Assembly: GCA_938075415.1 (NCBI GenBank)
Contig: CALJHC010000018.1
Location: forward strand, 110,510-174,509
Length of the DNA: 64,000 bases
Direction of reading: 5' to 3'
From: an uncultured Rubripirellula sp.
Lineage (GTDB): Bacteria > Planctomycetota > Planctomycetia > Pirellulales > Pirellulaceae
Each line of letters opens with the position of its first letter. Within the stretch, counting starts at the first letter, position 1. Both the position numbers and the translations under genes were made by a program. The notes beneath the pieces are model-generated. The model was not told the DNA's origin, did not search any database, and saw only the letters and a program-made list of their open reading frames with translations. Shown piece by piece: positions 8,299 to 18,393 of this stretch.

Positions 8299-9300
8299 AT
8301 GCGACTTATCTTGATGGGCACCGGCCCCTTCGCTGTCCCCTCTTTTGAAGCATTACGTAATGATGGTCACCAGATTAGCGTCGTCGTCACACGTCCACTT
8401 CCAACGATAAAAAGTCGCAAAGGTCCGCCTCCGGAACCTGTGCGTGACTGGGCCGATCAATACCAATTGCCCATCATCTCACCCGACAGCATTAATTCCG
8501 CATCTTCGATCAAATCCATCAAAGACATTCACCCCGACTTACTGGTGGTCTGCGACTATGGGCAAATCCTCAGCTCCGAATCCCTTGAGACAAGTTCCTT
8601 TGGCGGAATCAACTTGCATGGATCGCTTCTACCCAAATACCGGGGTGCTGCACCAGTACAACGCGCACTCCTCTCAGGCGATACCACCACCGGTGTGTCC
8701 GTCATTCACATGACACCACGCCTCGATGGTGGCCCGATCCTTGCAAGTGCATCCACCACCATCGGTCCAACCGAAACCTCTGGGCAACTGGAAAAGCGAT
8801 TGTCCGAAATCGGAATCCAACCCACGCTCGAGGCGGTTGCGAAGCTGGATAACTGGGACAAAGTTTCGTCAATTGGTGTTCCACAAGATGCGACGCAGGT
8901 TACCAAAGCGCCAAGGCTGTCGAAAAAAGAAGCAGCAATCAACTGGAACTCTACGACGCGTTTTGTTGACTGTTTTGTCCGTGGCATGCAACCATGGCCC
9001 ATCGCTTTTTGCCATTTGCCGATGCCAAATAACAAACCGCCCCTCAGGATTGCAATTAAGAAAGTGTCGGCTATCCAGCGAAATGAGCCGACAGCCGAGG
9101 TGCACAACGGCTCAGAACCTGAGTTAGTACCCCAAGATCATCACGCTCCGGGAACCATCCTCTCCAGCGAGCGTATGATCGTAAGCACCCGCGACGGAAG
9201 CCTCGAAATCGTCACGATTCAACCCGCTGGTAAACGCGAGATGACAGGCGAAGAATTCATGCGAGGTTATCAGCCACCACCGGGTACGGTCCTGCAGTGA
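8299..9300 (+). CDS. fmt: Methionyl-tRNA formyltransferase
   Basis: The 333-residue enzyme transfers a formyl group from 10-formyl-tetrahydrofolate to Met-tRNAfMet for translation initiation. The N-terminal formyltransferase domain shows the signature INLHGSLLPKYRGAAP (104-119) with the catalytic Asn105/His107, and HMTPRLDGGPI with Asp143 completing the usual Asn-His-Asp set. The C-terminal tRNA-binding domain follows from about residue 210. Its start lies 48 bp after def and the two are almost certainly one operon. The downstream cytochrome gene begins within or shortly after the fmt stop. Confidence 0.96.
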   Translation: MRLILMGTGPFAVPSFEALRNDGHQISVVVTRPLPTIKSRKGPPPEPVRDWADQYQLPIISPDSINSASSIKSIKDIHPDLLVVCDYGQILSSESLETSSFGGINLHGSLLPKYRGAAPVQRALLSGDTTTGVSVIHMTPRLDGGPILASASTTIGPTETSGQLEKRLSEIGIQPTLEAVAKLDNWDKVSSIGVPQDATQVTKAPRLSKKEAAINWNSTTRFVDCFVRGMQPWPIAFCHLPMPNNKPPLRIAIKKVSAIQRNEPTAEVHNGSEPELVPQDHHAPGTILSSERMIVSTRDGSLEIVTIQPAGKREMTGEEFMRGYQPPPGTVLQ

Positions 9301-9377
9301 TCGCGAGGGATTCGCTCCCATTGGGTGACCTCACGGCAAAAATCTTTCTCGACAAGATGGTTCCATCGGACCGGATA

Positions 9378-12347
9378 ATGAAGAATCTATCTACGTTATT
9401 TCTCTGGCGATTCACGTCCTTGCTAGGAATTTTGGCCTGCACGCTCCATGGTCTAGATGGCAAAGAACCATCGCTGCACCTTTCCCAGCAGCCGTTACCG
9501 GCCCATCAGGCGGCGGCCTCAATGAGCTTGCCCGACGGATTCAGATCGACGCTGTTTGCCGGCGAACCAGAGGTAAAGCAACCTATCAGCTTTTGCATTG
9601 ATGATCGAAACCGACTCTGGGTTGCCGAAGCCTATAACTACCCGAATCATGGGGAAACCCCCGGGGATCGTATCATCATCCTGGAAGATCACGATGGTGA
9701 CGGCCGCCACGACCAACGGAAAGTCTTCTTTGATGGGCTGAACTATGTCAGCGGCATTGAAGTTGGTTTTGGTGGAGTTTGGGTGATGTCTCCCCCCGCG
9801 ATGTATTTCATTCCCGACAGAAATCAAGATGATGAGCCTGACGCCGAACCACAAATCCTGTTGGATGGATTTGGCAACCACGCCAACGCCCACAATATGG
9901 CAAACGGTTTCGCATGGGGTCCCGATGGATGGCTTTACGCAACGCATGGTCGTACCAATTGGTCCATGATCGGCAGGCCGGGTGACAGCGAACAACAAAG
10001 ACGTCGCTTCGATGGCGGTGTCTGGCGATATCATCCCCTTGAACATCGATGGGAATCCTACGCTGACGGTACAACCAACCCCTGGGGTATCGACTGGAAT
10101 GATTTTGGGGATGCATTTGTCACCAACTGCGTCAATCCTCACCTCTTTCAGGTCATTCAGGGAGCGCATTACGAACCGTGGAGAGGTCGCTCCAGCAGCC
10201 AGTATGCCTACCAGAGGATCGGGACCATCGCCGACCATCTGCACTTTGTTGGCTTAAGTAACGTTCGGCAAGGACTGGGGAGTTCCCAAGAAGATCAAGC
10301 GGGCGGTGGCCATGCACACTGTGGCACCATGATCTACTTGGGCAACCATCTTCCGATGGAATTTCGTGGACGTCTCTTCACCAACAACATTCACGGAAGA
10401 CGAATAAATCAAGACCACCTTTCCAGAAAGGGATCCGGATATACCGCCTCCCACGAAACCGACCTGATGCGCAGTGCTGACCCTTGGTTCATGGGCGTGA
10501 CTTTGGCTTATGGCGCCAACGGAGAAATCTATGTCAGCGACTGGTCCGATACCGGAGAATGCCACAGTGTGAGGGATACAAAACGTGATACCGGGCGATT
10601 GTATCGAATCAGCTACCTACAGACACAATTTCAACAGCCAAACCTCCGCGCCTGCGATGAACTGGAACTTGCGGAACACCAACTCAATGACAACGAGTGG
10701 TATGTCAGACATTCACGCAGACTTCTTCAGGAAAAAGCTGCCAATGGTGATGATCTGACAATGGTCAAGGCGAGACTCCATCAACAGCTCGAATCCACTT
10801 TACCAATACCAAAACGCCTCCGCGCCCTCTGGACACTACACGTGATCGATGGCCTGACAGAGGATAACCTTCATCATCTACTAACGGACAGCAATGAATC
10901 GATCAGATCATGGGCAGTGACTCTCGTCTCTGAAAACAAAAAAATCAACCCTGATACGTCAGCATCGCTCCGGCAATTGGCCTCAACCGGCGACTCCCCA
11001 AAAGTACGGCTGGCCATCGCATCAGCTGCGCAGCGATTACCAAATAAGACACGATGGAATCTTGTCACCGCATTGGCAGCGCGCACCGAAGACCATGGTG
11101 ACCAAAATTTACCTTTGATGACATGGTACGCTATCGAACCCCTCATCCAAGATGATCCGGATCGTTATGTCCAATTATCATTAGAAACCACGTCGCCTTT
11201 TCTTAGGAAAAACATGGCGAGAAGAATCGCGGAACATGAGGACAACCGAATCCTTATCGATCAATTATTCCACGGCTTCCTGACTCGCGATAACCGACTT
11301 GGCGTCAAGCAACTTCTTGAAGGGTTGATCGAAGGACTCACGACCCAAATGAGTTACAGCAACTTGACTCACTGGACGGAATTCTATTCGACCATTCGCG
11401 AGTCAACGACGGAAGATACGGTTCAACTCATCCATCGTCTCGCGTTCCAACTCGGTGATCGGAACGCTGCTCGTGTCTTAGCGGGTCTAGCCACCGACAA
11501 CAGTCGGACACTCCAGGAAAGACGATCAGCTCTCAAAGCTCTGGGGGATCGGCAAATTGAGGGATTTGATTTGTCACTCATCCAATTATTGCAACAACCC
11601 GACTTGCGTGACTTGGCTATCTCCGGTTTATCAAAATACAACACCCGCAAGGTTCAGCGCGCCATCCTCGACGGATTCCATTCCTTTCGACCCATCGAAA
11701 AAAGCTTGGCGTTGAAGACCTTATGCACACACGAATCTGGGGCGATGGAAGTCATTCAAGACATCAAGTCAGGAAAAATGGCAGTGGATGACTTGGACGC
11801 CTCATCCATTAGACTCATGCGACAATACAGCAACCCAATCATTTCGAAAGAACTTGAGGCAAGATGGGGCACAGTGACGCAATCTGACTCCAGCCAATCA
11901 AAGCAGATTGAACTCTTCAAAAAAGTTCTGACACCCGCGACGATCCGTGATGCGAACCTTGTCAATGGACAGCGAATCTACTCCAAACGATGCTCAAACT
12001 GCCACACATTCTTTGGTCAGGGCGGTAAGTTAGGCCCGGATCTAACCGGTGCGCAACGGACCAATACCGCCTACCTGCTAGAAAATATTATCGCACCCCA
12101 TTCAACGGTGCCAAACGCTTTCCTTCTGCAGATTATCCAAACCGTTGATGGCAGGTTGCTCTCGGGCATAGTCGAATCCCAGACGCCCGACTCCCTGACC
12201 CTTGTCAATGAGAACCAGCGTTCTGTGATTCCGGTCAATCAAATTGAGCAAAGGAAAACGACGAGGGAATCCATCATGCCTACAGGATTGATCAACGGCC
12301 TCAGCGAAAAGGAGGTGCGAGACCTAATCGCTTACCTGCAGCGCTAG
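9378..12347 (+). CDS. PVC-type membrane-bound dehydrogenase/HEAT/cytochrome c fusion protein
   Basis: From the ATG at 9378 the protein has 989 residues and begins with a signal peptide (MKNLSTLFLWRFTSLLGILAC). The frame extends back to a GTG at 9297 that overlaps the fmt stop, but this would put 27 charged residues before the signal, so 9378 is preferred. The first half is a beta-propeller of the putative membrane-bound dehydrogenase type (TIGR02604-like), with segments DDRNRLWVAEAYNYP and GDRIIILEDHDGDG. The middle is helical HEAT-like. The C-terminus is a c-type heme domain with CSNCH (Cys872-His876), GPDLTG and a final TGLINGLSEKEVRDLIAYLQ, as in TIGR02603. Such proteins are abundant in planctomycetes. 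They are thought to be periplasmic oxidoreductases for sugars or alcohols; the substrate is unknown. Confidence 0.88.
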   Translation: MKNLSTLFLWRFTSLLGILACTLHGLDGKEPSLHLSQQPLPAHQAAASMSLPDGFRSTLFAGEPEVKQPISFCIDDRNRLWVAEAYNYPNHGETPGDRIIILEDHDGDGRHDQRKVFFDGLNYVSGIEVGFGGVWVMSPPAMYFIPDRNQDDEPDAEPQILLDGFGNHANAHNMANGFAWGPDGWLYATHGRTNWSMIGRPGDSEQQRRRFDGGVWRYHPLEHRWESYADGTTNPWGIDWNDFGDAFVTNCVNPHLFQVIQGAHYEPWRGRSSSQYAYQRIGTIADHLHFVGLSNVRQGLGSSQEDQAGGGHAHCGTMIYLGNHLPMEFRGRLFTNNIHGRRINQDHLSRKGSGYTASHETDLMRSADPWFMGVTLAYGANGEIYVSDWSDTGECHSVRDTKRDTGRLYRISYLQTQFQQPNLRACDELELAEHQLNDNEWYVRHSRRLLQEKAANGDDLTMVKARLHQQLESTLPIPKRLRALWTLHVIDGLTEDNLHHLLTDSNESIRSWAVTLVSENKKINPDTSASLRQLASTGDSPKVRLAIASAAQRLPNKTRWNLVTALAARTEDHGDQNLPLMTWYAIEPLIQDDPDRYVQLSLETTSPFLRKNMARRIAEHEDNRILIDQLFHGFLTRDNRLGVKQLLEGLIEGLTTQMSYSNLTHWTEFYSTIRESTTEDTVQLIHRLAFQLGDRNAARVLAGLATDNSRTLQERRSALKALGDRQIEGFDLSLIQLLQQPDLRDLAISGLSKYNTRKVQRAILDGFHSFRPIEKSLALKTLCTHESGAMEVIQDIKSGKMAVDDLDASSIRLMRQYSNPIISKELEARWGTVTQSDSSQSKQIELFKKVLTPATIRDANLVNGQRIYSKRCSNCHTFFGQGGKLGPDLTGAQRTNTAYLLENIIAPHSTVPNAFLLQIIQTVDGRLLSGIVESQTPDSLTLVNENQRSVIPVNQIEQRKTTRESIMPTGLINGLSEKEVRDLIAYLQR

Positions 12348-13084
12348 TTTCCCGTTGCATCTTGAGACGCCAACCTATTTCACTCAGACGCAGCGATTAG
12401 AACAGGTTTTCAACACTCGGTAACGGAATGTTTCCACAGAAATTCGCAGGCCAGAGTATCCGCACGCCCCATCTTCGGTATCGCCTCATGATCAGCATTG
12501 AAGTGCTGTGCATGCAAATCACCTCTGTCGAAGTGAATACAGGAACACCGAAGTTAATTGCAAATAAGTCGTAAAGTCTCAATGGATCGTTTTTTACTGC
12601 GGATCGTTGCATAACAAGACAACACTCAACGACAGCTTTTGCATACCATGCGATTCTGGCCAGTCATCGCGGCGCTGCCAACCAAAACGTCCTCACGACC
12701 GGCAACCAGTATCCCACTTCAATCAACCGAAATGTGCTGAAACACTGGTAAGAGAATACCTTTCAGTCTCTGTCAATCAGAGTTGCAAAATCTACCCATT
12801 GGTTCATGCAATGCCGCTTTAGAAAAAAAGTTATTTATGGGACCGTGTATTTTCACCCAGTTTCTCTGCCGCGCCTTATCGATGCAAAATCCGACAGACG
12901 CCGAACAACCCCAAACGCTCGTAAACGGTTACACTAACACCAAGAACGTGCAAACCAACGTGGCAAATGTTGATCACCTCTAAGAAAACCCGATCGAGCT
13001 TCCATAGGCTTGGACGTTACCGCAATCCCGATCTGCCTGCCAATTGACCGAACCAAACTTCTAACCCCGTTACCCTGAAAACCC
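12348..13084. other. Intergenic region, nothing recognised
   Basis: This 737-bp gap lies between two plus-strand genes. Several 60-70-codon frames occur on both strands without recognisable products. The promoter of the sulfatase should lie near its right end. No repeats or strong hairpins were seen. Confidence 0.4.
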
Positions 13085-14473
13085 ATGTTCCGTTTAGCTG
13101 ACACGCCGATATTATTAGCACTGACCCTACTGGCAATCTTTGGAACACCCATCAGTAAGGCTGATGATCGGAGTCAAGAGAACCAAAAGCCCAACATCGT
13201 TTTAATCATCTCTGATGATCAGGCTTGGTCTGACTACAGCTTCATGGGCCATGAGACGATCCAGACTCCAAACCTCGATCGCCTTGCAAAAGAAAGCGTT
13301 CTTTTTCGACGGGGCTACGTTCCCACCTCTCTCTGTCGACCATCACTTGCAACCTTGCTTACAGGGCATTATGCCTCGACTCACGGAATCACTGGAAATG
13401 ACCCATCGCCAAAACACTTTGACCGCGCGTCGGTTCATTACAAGCAAGCGTGCGCCGATTTGATCGCCAAAATCGACCGGTTCAAGACCGTACCGGCCCT
13501 ACTGCAAGAACAGGGTTACCTAAGCCATCAGAGTGGAAAACTGTGGGAAGGAAGCTACAAGAACTCCGGTTTCACCCATGGAATGACGAGAGGGTTCCCA
13601 AATAATGGAGGCCGACATGGCGATGACGGCTTGAAAATTGGTCGCGAGGGTCTCGAGCCCATTGCAAACTTCCTGGACCTTGCCAAGCGTGATTCGAAGC
13701 CATTCTTCCTTTGGTACGCACCATTTTTACCCCACACTCCCCACAATCCTCCACAGCGCATTCTTGCCAAGTATCAAACCGCCGATAGACCAGTCTCAAT
13801 TGCGAAGTATTACGCAATGTGCGATTGGTTTGATGAGACTTGTGGACAACTTGTGGACCTCGTGGAGAGACGAGAACTGGCAGAAAATACAATCTTTATC
13901 TACGTCACCGATAATGGATGGATTCAGGATCCGAAATCCCGAAAATACGCACCTCGCTCCAAGCAGTCTCCCAATGAGGGCGGAACACGAACTCCAATTT
14001 TCTTTCATTGGCCCAAAAAATTCAAAGCCAACGATCGCAACGACTTAGTAAGCAGCATTGATCTAGTGCCAACGATTCTGTCGCTAGCCCAAGCCGCGAT
14101 ACCCAGCGACCTTCCCGGTCTTGATCTCACTAACAACCTGCGCAGTGGCGATCCCATCGAGCGAAAGCAAATTTTCGGTGAGGGCTTTGCTCACGATATT
14201 GCTGACATAGACAAACCCGAAGCATCACTGCTGTACCGTTGGTGCATCGAAGGAAAATGGAAACTTCTGCTTACCTATGATGGTGAAGTTAATCGCTACG
14301 CTAGCTCACATCCACGCAACGTAAAAGTCCCGCAACTCTTTAATCTGACCGATGATCCAACCGAGCAAACCAATCTCGCAAATAGCCATCCCGAACTGGT
14401 CCAACGGCTCAGTAAAGCGATCGCAAATTGGTATCCCGTTCATGAGCGCAAAACCTTAACGGCAGCTCAATGA
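13085..14473 (+). CDS. Secreted sulfatase with CRPSL active-site motif
   Basis: The 462-residue protein has a signal peptide (residues 1-26) and a type I sulfatase catalytic domain. Metal-binding IISDDQ lies at 41-46, the nucleophile region SLCRPSLATLLTG at 82-94, a SGKLWEG segment near 155, and VTDNG near 277 as a metal-site strand. Cys84 is the residue expected to become formylglycine. The usual recognition sequence is C-x-P-S-R; here the +4 position is Leu88 instead of Arg. The protein should hydrolyse sulfate esters, probably of sulfated polysaccharides, in the periplasm or outside. It stands alone in a long intergenic region. The substrate family cannot be assigned from sequence alone. 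Confidence 0.9.
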   Translation: MFRLADTPILLALTLLAIFGTPISKADDRSQENQKPNIVLIISDDQAWSDYSFMGHETIQTPNLDRLAKESVLFRRGYVPTSLCRPSLATLLTGHYASTHGITGNDPSPKHFDRASVHYKQACADLIAKIDRFKTVPALLQEQGYLSHQSGKLWEGSYKNSGFTHGMTRGFPNNGGRHGDDGLKIGREGLEPIANFLDLAKRDSKPFFLWYAPFLPHTPHNPPQRILAKYQTADRPVSIAKYYAMCDWFDETCGQLVDLVERRELAENTIFIYVTDNGWIQDPKSRKYAPRSKQSPNEGGTRTPIFFHWPKKFKANDRNDLVSSIDLVPTILSLAQAAIPSDLPGLDLTNNLRSGDPIERKQIFGEGFAHDIADIDKPEASLLYRWCIEGKWKLLLTYDGEVNRYASSHPRNVKVPQLFNLTDDPTEQTNLANSHPELVQRLSKAIANWYPVHERKTLTAAQ

Positions 14474-15262
14474 CCGGTACTTGGACTGCTGAATCCCTTG
14501 CGGCCACATCAGGTCCATTGAAAAGAGAAGGAGCAATGCCAATAACTGCCAGTCGAACGTTCGAGGGCAGGGAACTCTGCCATCTGGATCCACTGACTGC
14601 ATGCAATCACTTCTAACAAGGTACCAATAGGCACCTCAATGCCTAACAAAGGGCACTGGCGAAGCCCGGCAGCAAGTGAGACAAAACGAATCAAGCGTTC
14701 GGACTGACCGTGATGAAAATTCTTGGTCGTGGGAAAAACCTCACTGTCAAATCAGCCAATCTATCTGTTGGTTGATCACTTGGGATTCCATAATTCCCAA
14801 CAACCAAATTCTAAGTTGCACGCTCCTGCTCAACCTAACTTGCTTCGCGTTATCCTCGAAACAGGCAAAGCAGAGTTAAGAGTCGATGAGAAAATCCGGT
14901 TCCCAGTGTGCGATCGATCAACCCTACACTGCCGGACACCGAGTTGATGAGTTTGAACGTGAGCGATCGCCCCAACAATCGGTGCTCTGACGCCAAAGAC
15001 GTGAAACGTTCCCTAATCACTAATGGTGCGAGTTTTGCCAACAACATGAACGAGGCTAAACAGCCCCCAGCAACGGTCTTAATCTTCTTTGGGTAAGGTA
15101 GAAAGCCAAGGATTTCCCGAGTCATCATTGACTCAACAATCAACAGCAACTATCTGAACATTTCTCGCAAAGGCCGCCTTGAACAGACGGGGTATTCACG
15201 TAACGGTGTTCGTCCTATAACTCAAAACGCAGTCCTATCCGCACACAATCCAGCAAGTAGCC
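14474..15262. other. Intergenic region, nothing recognised
   Basis: This 789-bp gap lies between the sulfatase and the polyketide synthase gene, both plus strand. A 99-codon minus-strand frame (14850-15149) and a few shorter frames are open but show no recognisable product and no ribosome-binding site. No tRNA-like or repeat structure was noticed. Confidence 0.4.
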
Positions 15263-16396
15263 ATGACCGCTAAGATCTTAGGTATCGGTTGCTGTGTTCC
15301 CAATGGCGCGATAGAGCAGCAAGAGAGCTCTGATTTTGCGATTCGGACGCTGAACGCCTCCGAGAAGATGCTTCGCCGCATCCAACTACTCTATCGTCGA
15401 ACTGGGATCGAACGTCGTCACAGTGTCCTGATTAACTCGGATCCAAATTCCACCGATGGATTCCGGCGATTTTATCCTCAGGCCTCAAACGAATCCGATC
15501 GGGGACCTTCTACGGCGACCCGCATTGAACGCTATGCGAAAGAAGCACCCACGCTTGCTTTGGACGCAGCCACGCGTGCTTTAGACACCAGCGGCATTGC
15601 CCCCAGAAGCATCACCCACATCATCACCGTCAGTTGCACGGGATTCGATGCCCCTGGAATTGAAATTGCGCTCATTGACCGCCTCGGTTTACCTCGCACA
15701 ACACAGCGCATCCAAGTGGGCTTCATGGGCTGTCACGCAGCGATTAATGCCTTGAGGGTAGCAAATGGGTTAGTCTCCGAAAACAAAGATTACCGCATTC
15801 TTATCTGCTCGGTTGAACTGTGCAGCCTTCATTACCAATACGGTAATGCATCAGATCATCTTGTCAGCAACGCATTATTTGCTGATGGTGCCGCAGCAAT
15901 CGTCCTATCCAGTAGCGAGGATGCCAAAAGCCAAGACCCATCTCACGATGACCGCCATACTGACCAACCAACTGCAGGTTACCTGAAAGGAACTCAATCC
16001 TTTTTAATCGACAATTCGCGAGAACTGATGACATGGAAAATTGGAAACAACGGGTTTGAAATGTCCTTATCTGCGAAGGTTCCCTCACTCATCGAAGAAA
16101 ATTTACCGCATTACATCGACACATTTCTCGAAAACCACAAAACGTGCCGCAAGTCGATCGGCGGATGGGCCGTGCATCCCGGTGGCACGCGTGTTCTTGG
16201 TGCAGTTGAAAAATCGATCGGACTAGACTCACAACAGCTTGCAATTTCTCGCGAGGTGCTGAAGAAAAACGGTAATATGTCCTCGGCAACGCTGCTGTTC
16301 ATACTGAAATTATTTCAGGAACGCCAAGTTCCCAAACCCTGGGTTCTTCTGGGTTTTGGGCCCGGTCTGGAAATCGAGTCTGCATTGATCGACTGA
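15263..16396 (+). CDS. Type III polyketide synthase (chalcone synthase-like)
   Basis: The 377-residue thiolase-fold enzyme has the full Cys-His-Asn catalytic triad of type III PKS: Cys157 in VGFMGCHAAINALR, His305 in WAVHPGGTRVLG and Asn338 in GNMSSATLLFIL. The SCTGFDAPGIE segment (124-134) and the GNMSSA signature match bacterial type III PKS more closely than FabH or OleA. The enzyme would extend an acyl-CoA starter with malonyl-CoA units in the cytoplasm and cyclise the product, for example to alkylpyrones or alkylresorcinols. Tailoring genes that often accompany such enzymes (methyltransferase, FAD oxidoreductase) are absent: 789 bp precede it without a gene, and the next gene is a convergent symporter. 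The length is typical. Confidence 0.92.
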   Translation: MTAKILGIGCCVPNGAIEQQESSDFAIRTLNASEKMLRRIQLLYRRTGIERRHSVLINSDPNSTDGFRRFYPQASNESDRGPSTATRIERYAKEAPTLALDAATRALDTSGIAPRSITHIITVSCTGFDAPGIEIALIDRLGLPRTTQRIQVGFMGCHAAINALRVANGLVSENKDYRILICSVELCSLHYQYGNASDHLVSNALFADGAAAIVLSSSEDAKSQDPSHDDRHTDQPTAGYLKGTQSFLIDNSRELMTWKIGNNGFEMSLSAKVPSLIEENLPHYIDTFLENHKTCRKSIGGWAVHPGGTRVLGAVEKSIGLDSQQLAISREVLKKNGNMSSATLLFILKLFQERQVPKPWVLLGFGPGLEIESALID

Positions 16397-16685
16397 GTTT
16401 TCTGTCAGGTGGTTTAAGCCATCCTCTCCACATTGGCTTTTGCACAAAACGATCAGCCGTTGCCAATCAAGATCGTGAAATTTCTTCCCACATCAGCATG
16501 GCGGAATAAGTTCGCACAAAAACATCATTGGCGTTTCTAGCCCTCAGCAACCTGCCTGACGAAATGCAAACGTACCGCGTCACACAACCATCCAGACTCA
16601 TTCCCTTATTGCGATCACTTCGCCGCTATTGAACCACCCAAACAACTGCCCCGATTCTGTAACAACTAAGCCCTGGGCGCCAACT

Positions 16686-18065
16686 TTAATCAGTCGTTAC
16701 CGCATCCTGCGTTAACACTTTGCAAGATGCACTAGAGCTGGGCATGACCTGATCCACCACGGCGGCTGCAATTCCATCACCCAAAACATTCACTACGGTT
16801 CGGAGCCGATCCAATAGCCAATCCACGCTCAGGATCAATCCGATCAACTCCACCGGTAAGCCGACAGCATTCAAGACGATTATCATGGTAACTAAGCCGC
16901 CCTCCGGTATTCCTGCGGCACCGATTGCAGCGAGTGTTGCTCCGACAACTACTACCATTTGCTGCCCAAGGCTTAAGTCGAAGCCTGCAACCTGGGCGAT
17001 AAACATTGCTGCGACCGCCTCGTACAAGGCGGTTCCATCCATATTGATGGTGGCACCAATCGGCGCGGCAAACTGAGCTGAACGTTTCGATACACCCGCC
17101 TCTTCGATGCAACCTAACGTCACAGGCAAGGTGGCTGAGGAACTGGAGGTGGAGAAAGCGGTCAACAACGCCTTCAGCATTACCACTAGATAACGGTAAG
17201 GATTCCTTCGAACAATTAGCCAATATAGCAACGGCAAAACAATCAACGCGTGAATCGTTAACCCTATCGCCACAGCCAGAACATACCCGCTGACTTGCGA
17301 TAGCTCCGTCGCCAGGTTCCCATCGGCTACCGCCTTCCCAAATCGACTTGCAACCAGACAAAAAATCCCAACCGGCGCGACCATCATGATCAGGCCAACC
17401 GCCTTCATCAAAGCCGCATTCAGTTGATGCACCAAAGGCACAATGATCGCGGCACCATCGCCCATCGTCGTTAACAAAGCACCAAAAAACAGGCAGAACA
17501 CCACCAGCGGCAGTAACTGAGTCTTTGATGCAGCGAGAAACAGATTCTCGGGAACCACCATTAAAAGCAAGTTTTCTACGATCATTCCAAATCCGGCCGG
17601 CGATCCTGCCTCCGAGCTTAATTGCGGAAAAAGAGTTTCTACCTCGCTCCGGGGCAGAGCGGTTAGTTCCTGTAGCGAATTGCTCATCCGGACAGCACTC
17701 GCATCTGCTCCAGTGCCGGCCATCCTCATTTGGCTCTCCTCAACGGCGTCAACCCCGGGCTGAATAAGGTTCACCACTGCCAATCCGATCACAGCCGCCA
17801 CCAAGGTTGTCAACAAGTAATAGCCAATCGCAACCAGCCCCGGCTTGCCAAGCTTTCTCACATCACCCATGCCCAACAAGCCACTGAGTACGGATGTACA
17901 AACCAGAGGTACAACGATCATCTTCAGTAACCGCAGAAAAATCTCACCGCCGGTCGACAACGATTGCGAAAATACCGGCAAAGCGATTGCGCACGCCAAC
18001 GCCAAGATGATGGCTGTGAAAATCGCCGCCGTTAGGGAAGGCCGCTTGAATGACCGTGGAATCAT
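16686..18065 (-). CDS. Dicarboxylate/amino acid:cation symporter (DAACS family)
   Basis: From the ATG at 18063-18065 (GGAG Shine-Dalgarno eight bases upstream) the protein has 459 residues. The frame runs back to a TTG at 18101 that lacks such a site. It is a polytopic inner-membrane transporter of the GltP/DctA type. The serine-rich hairpin motif STSSSSATLP lies at about residues 306-315 and the NMDGTALY substrate/cation-binding motif at 341-348, both diagnostic. It probably imports glutamate, aspartate or C4-dicarboxylates with Na+ or H+. A hydrophilic loop of about 50 residues, rich in Glu and Ser, after the third membrane segment (around residues 103-160) is longer than I expect for GltP. 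It is divergent from selB. Confidence 0.93.
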   Translation of the reverse strand: MIPRSFKRPSLTAAIFTAIILALACAIALPVFSQSLSTGGEIFLRLLKMIVVPLVCTSVLSGLLGMGDVRKLGKPGLVAIGYYLLTTLVAAVIGLAVVNLIQPGVDAVEESQMRMAGTGADASAVRMSNSLQELTALPRSEVETLFPQLSSEAGSPAGFGMIVENLLLMVVPENLFLAASKTQLLPLVVFCLFFGALLTTMGDGAAIIVPLVHQLNAALMKAVGLIMMVAPVGIFCLVASRFGKAVADGNLATELSQVSGYVLAVAIGLTIHALIVLPLLYWLIVRRNPYRYLVVMLKALLTAFSTSSSSATLPVTLGCIEEAGVSKRSAQFAAPIGATINMDGTALYEAVAAMFIAQVAGFDLSLGQQMVVVVGATLAAIGAAGIPEGGLVTMIIVLNAVGLPVELIGLILSVDWLLDRLRTVVNVLGDGIAAAVVDQVMPSSSASCKVLTQDAVTTD

Positions 18066-18393
18066 CTCTCGCACTCCATCAAAGAATCGTGATGCAATCA
18101 AATAAACCGCCAGCTAGCTCTGCCACCAAGACACAAAGAATAGCGAATCAATTCGTGACTGCGCATTAGCCTTTTCGATGAAAACCTTGTCCCAACCCAA
18201 GAAACACAAACTCTCTCCCTCAGCTCCACCGACCTCGGAGACCGTCTTCGCTTACTTTGCCGGATAACGCATTGCACAAGCCGCATCTGAAAAACCTGTT
18301 TTTCTTGGCTCGATTCGCGGTGGTAGCAAAAGACGGGAGAATCGGAGAAAATCAGGATGTCCGTCGTAACCCCATTCCATCAAGCAACCCAAA

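Noticed and set aside
14850..15149. 99-codon minus-strand frame between the sulfatase and the polyketide synthase
   Set aside because: No ribosome-binding site or recognisable domain; a Leu/Arg composition typical of antisense frames.
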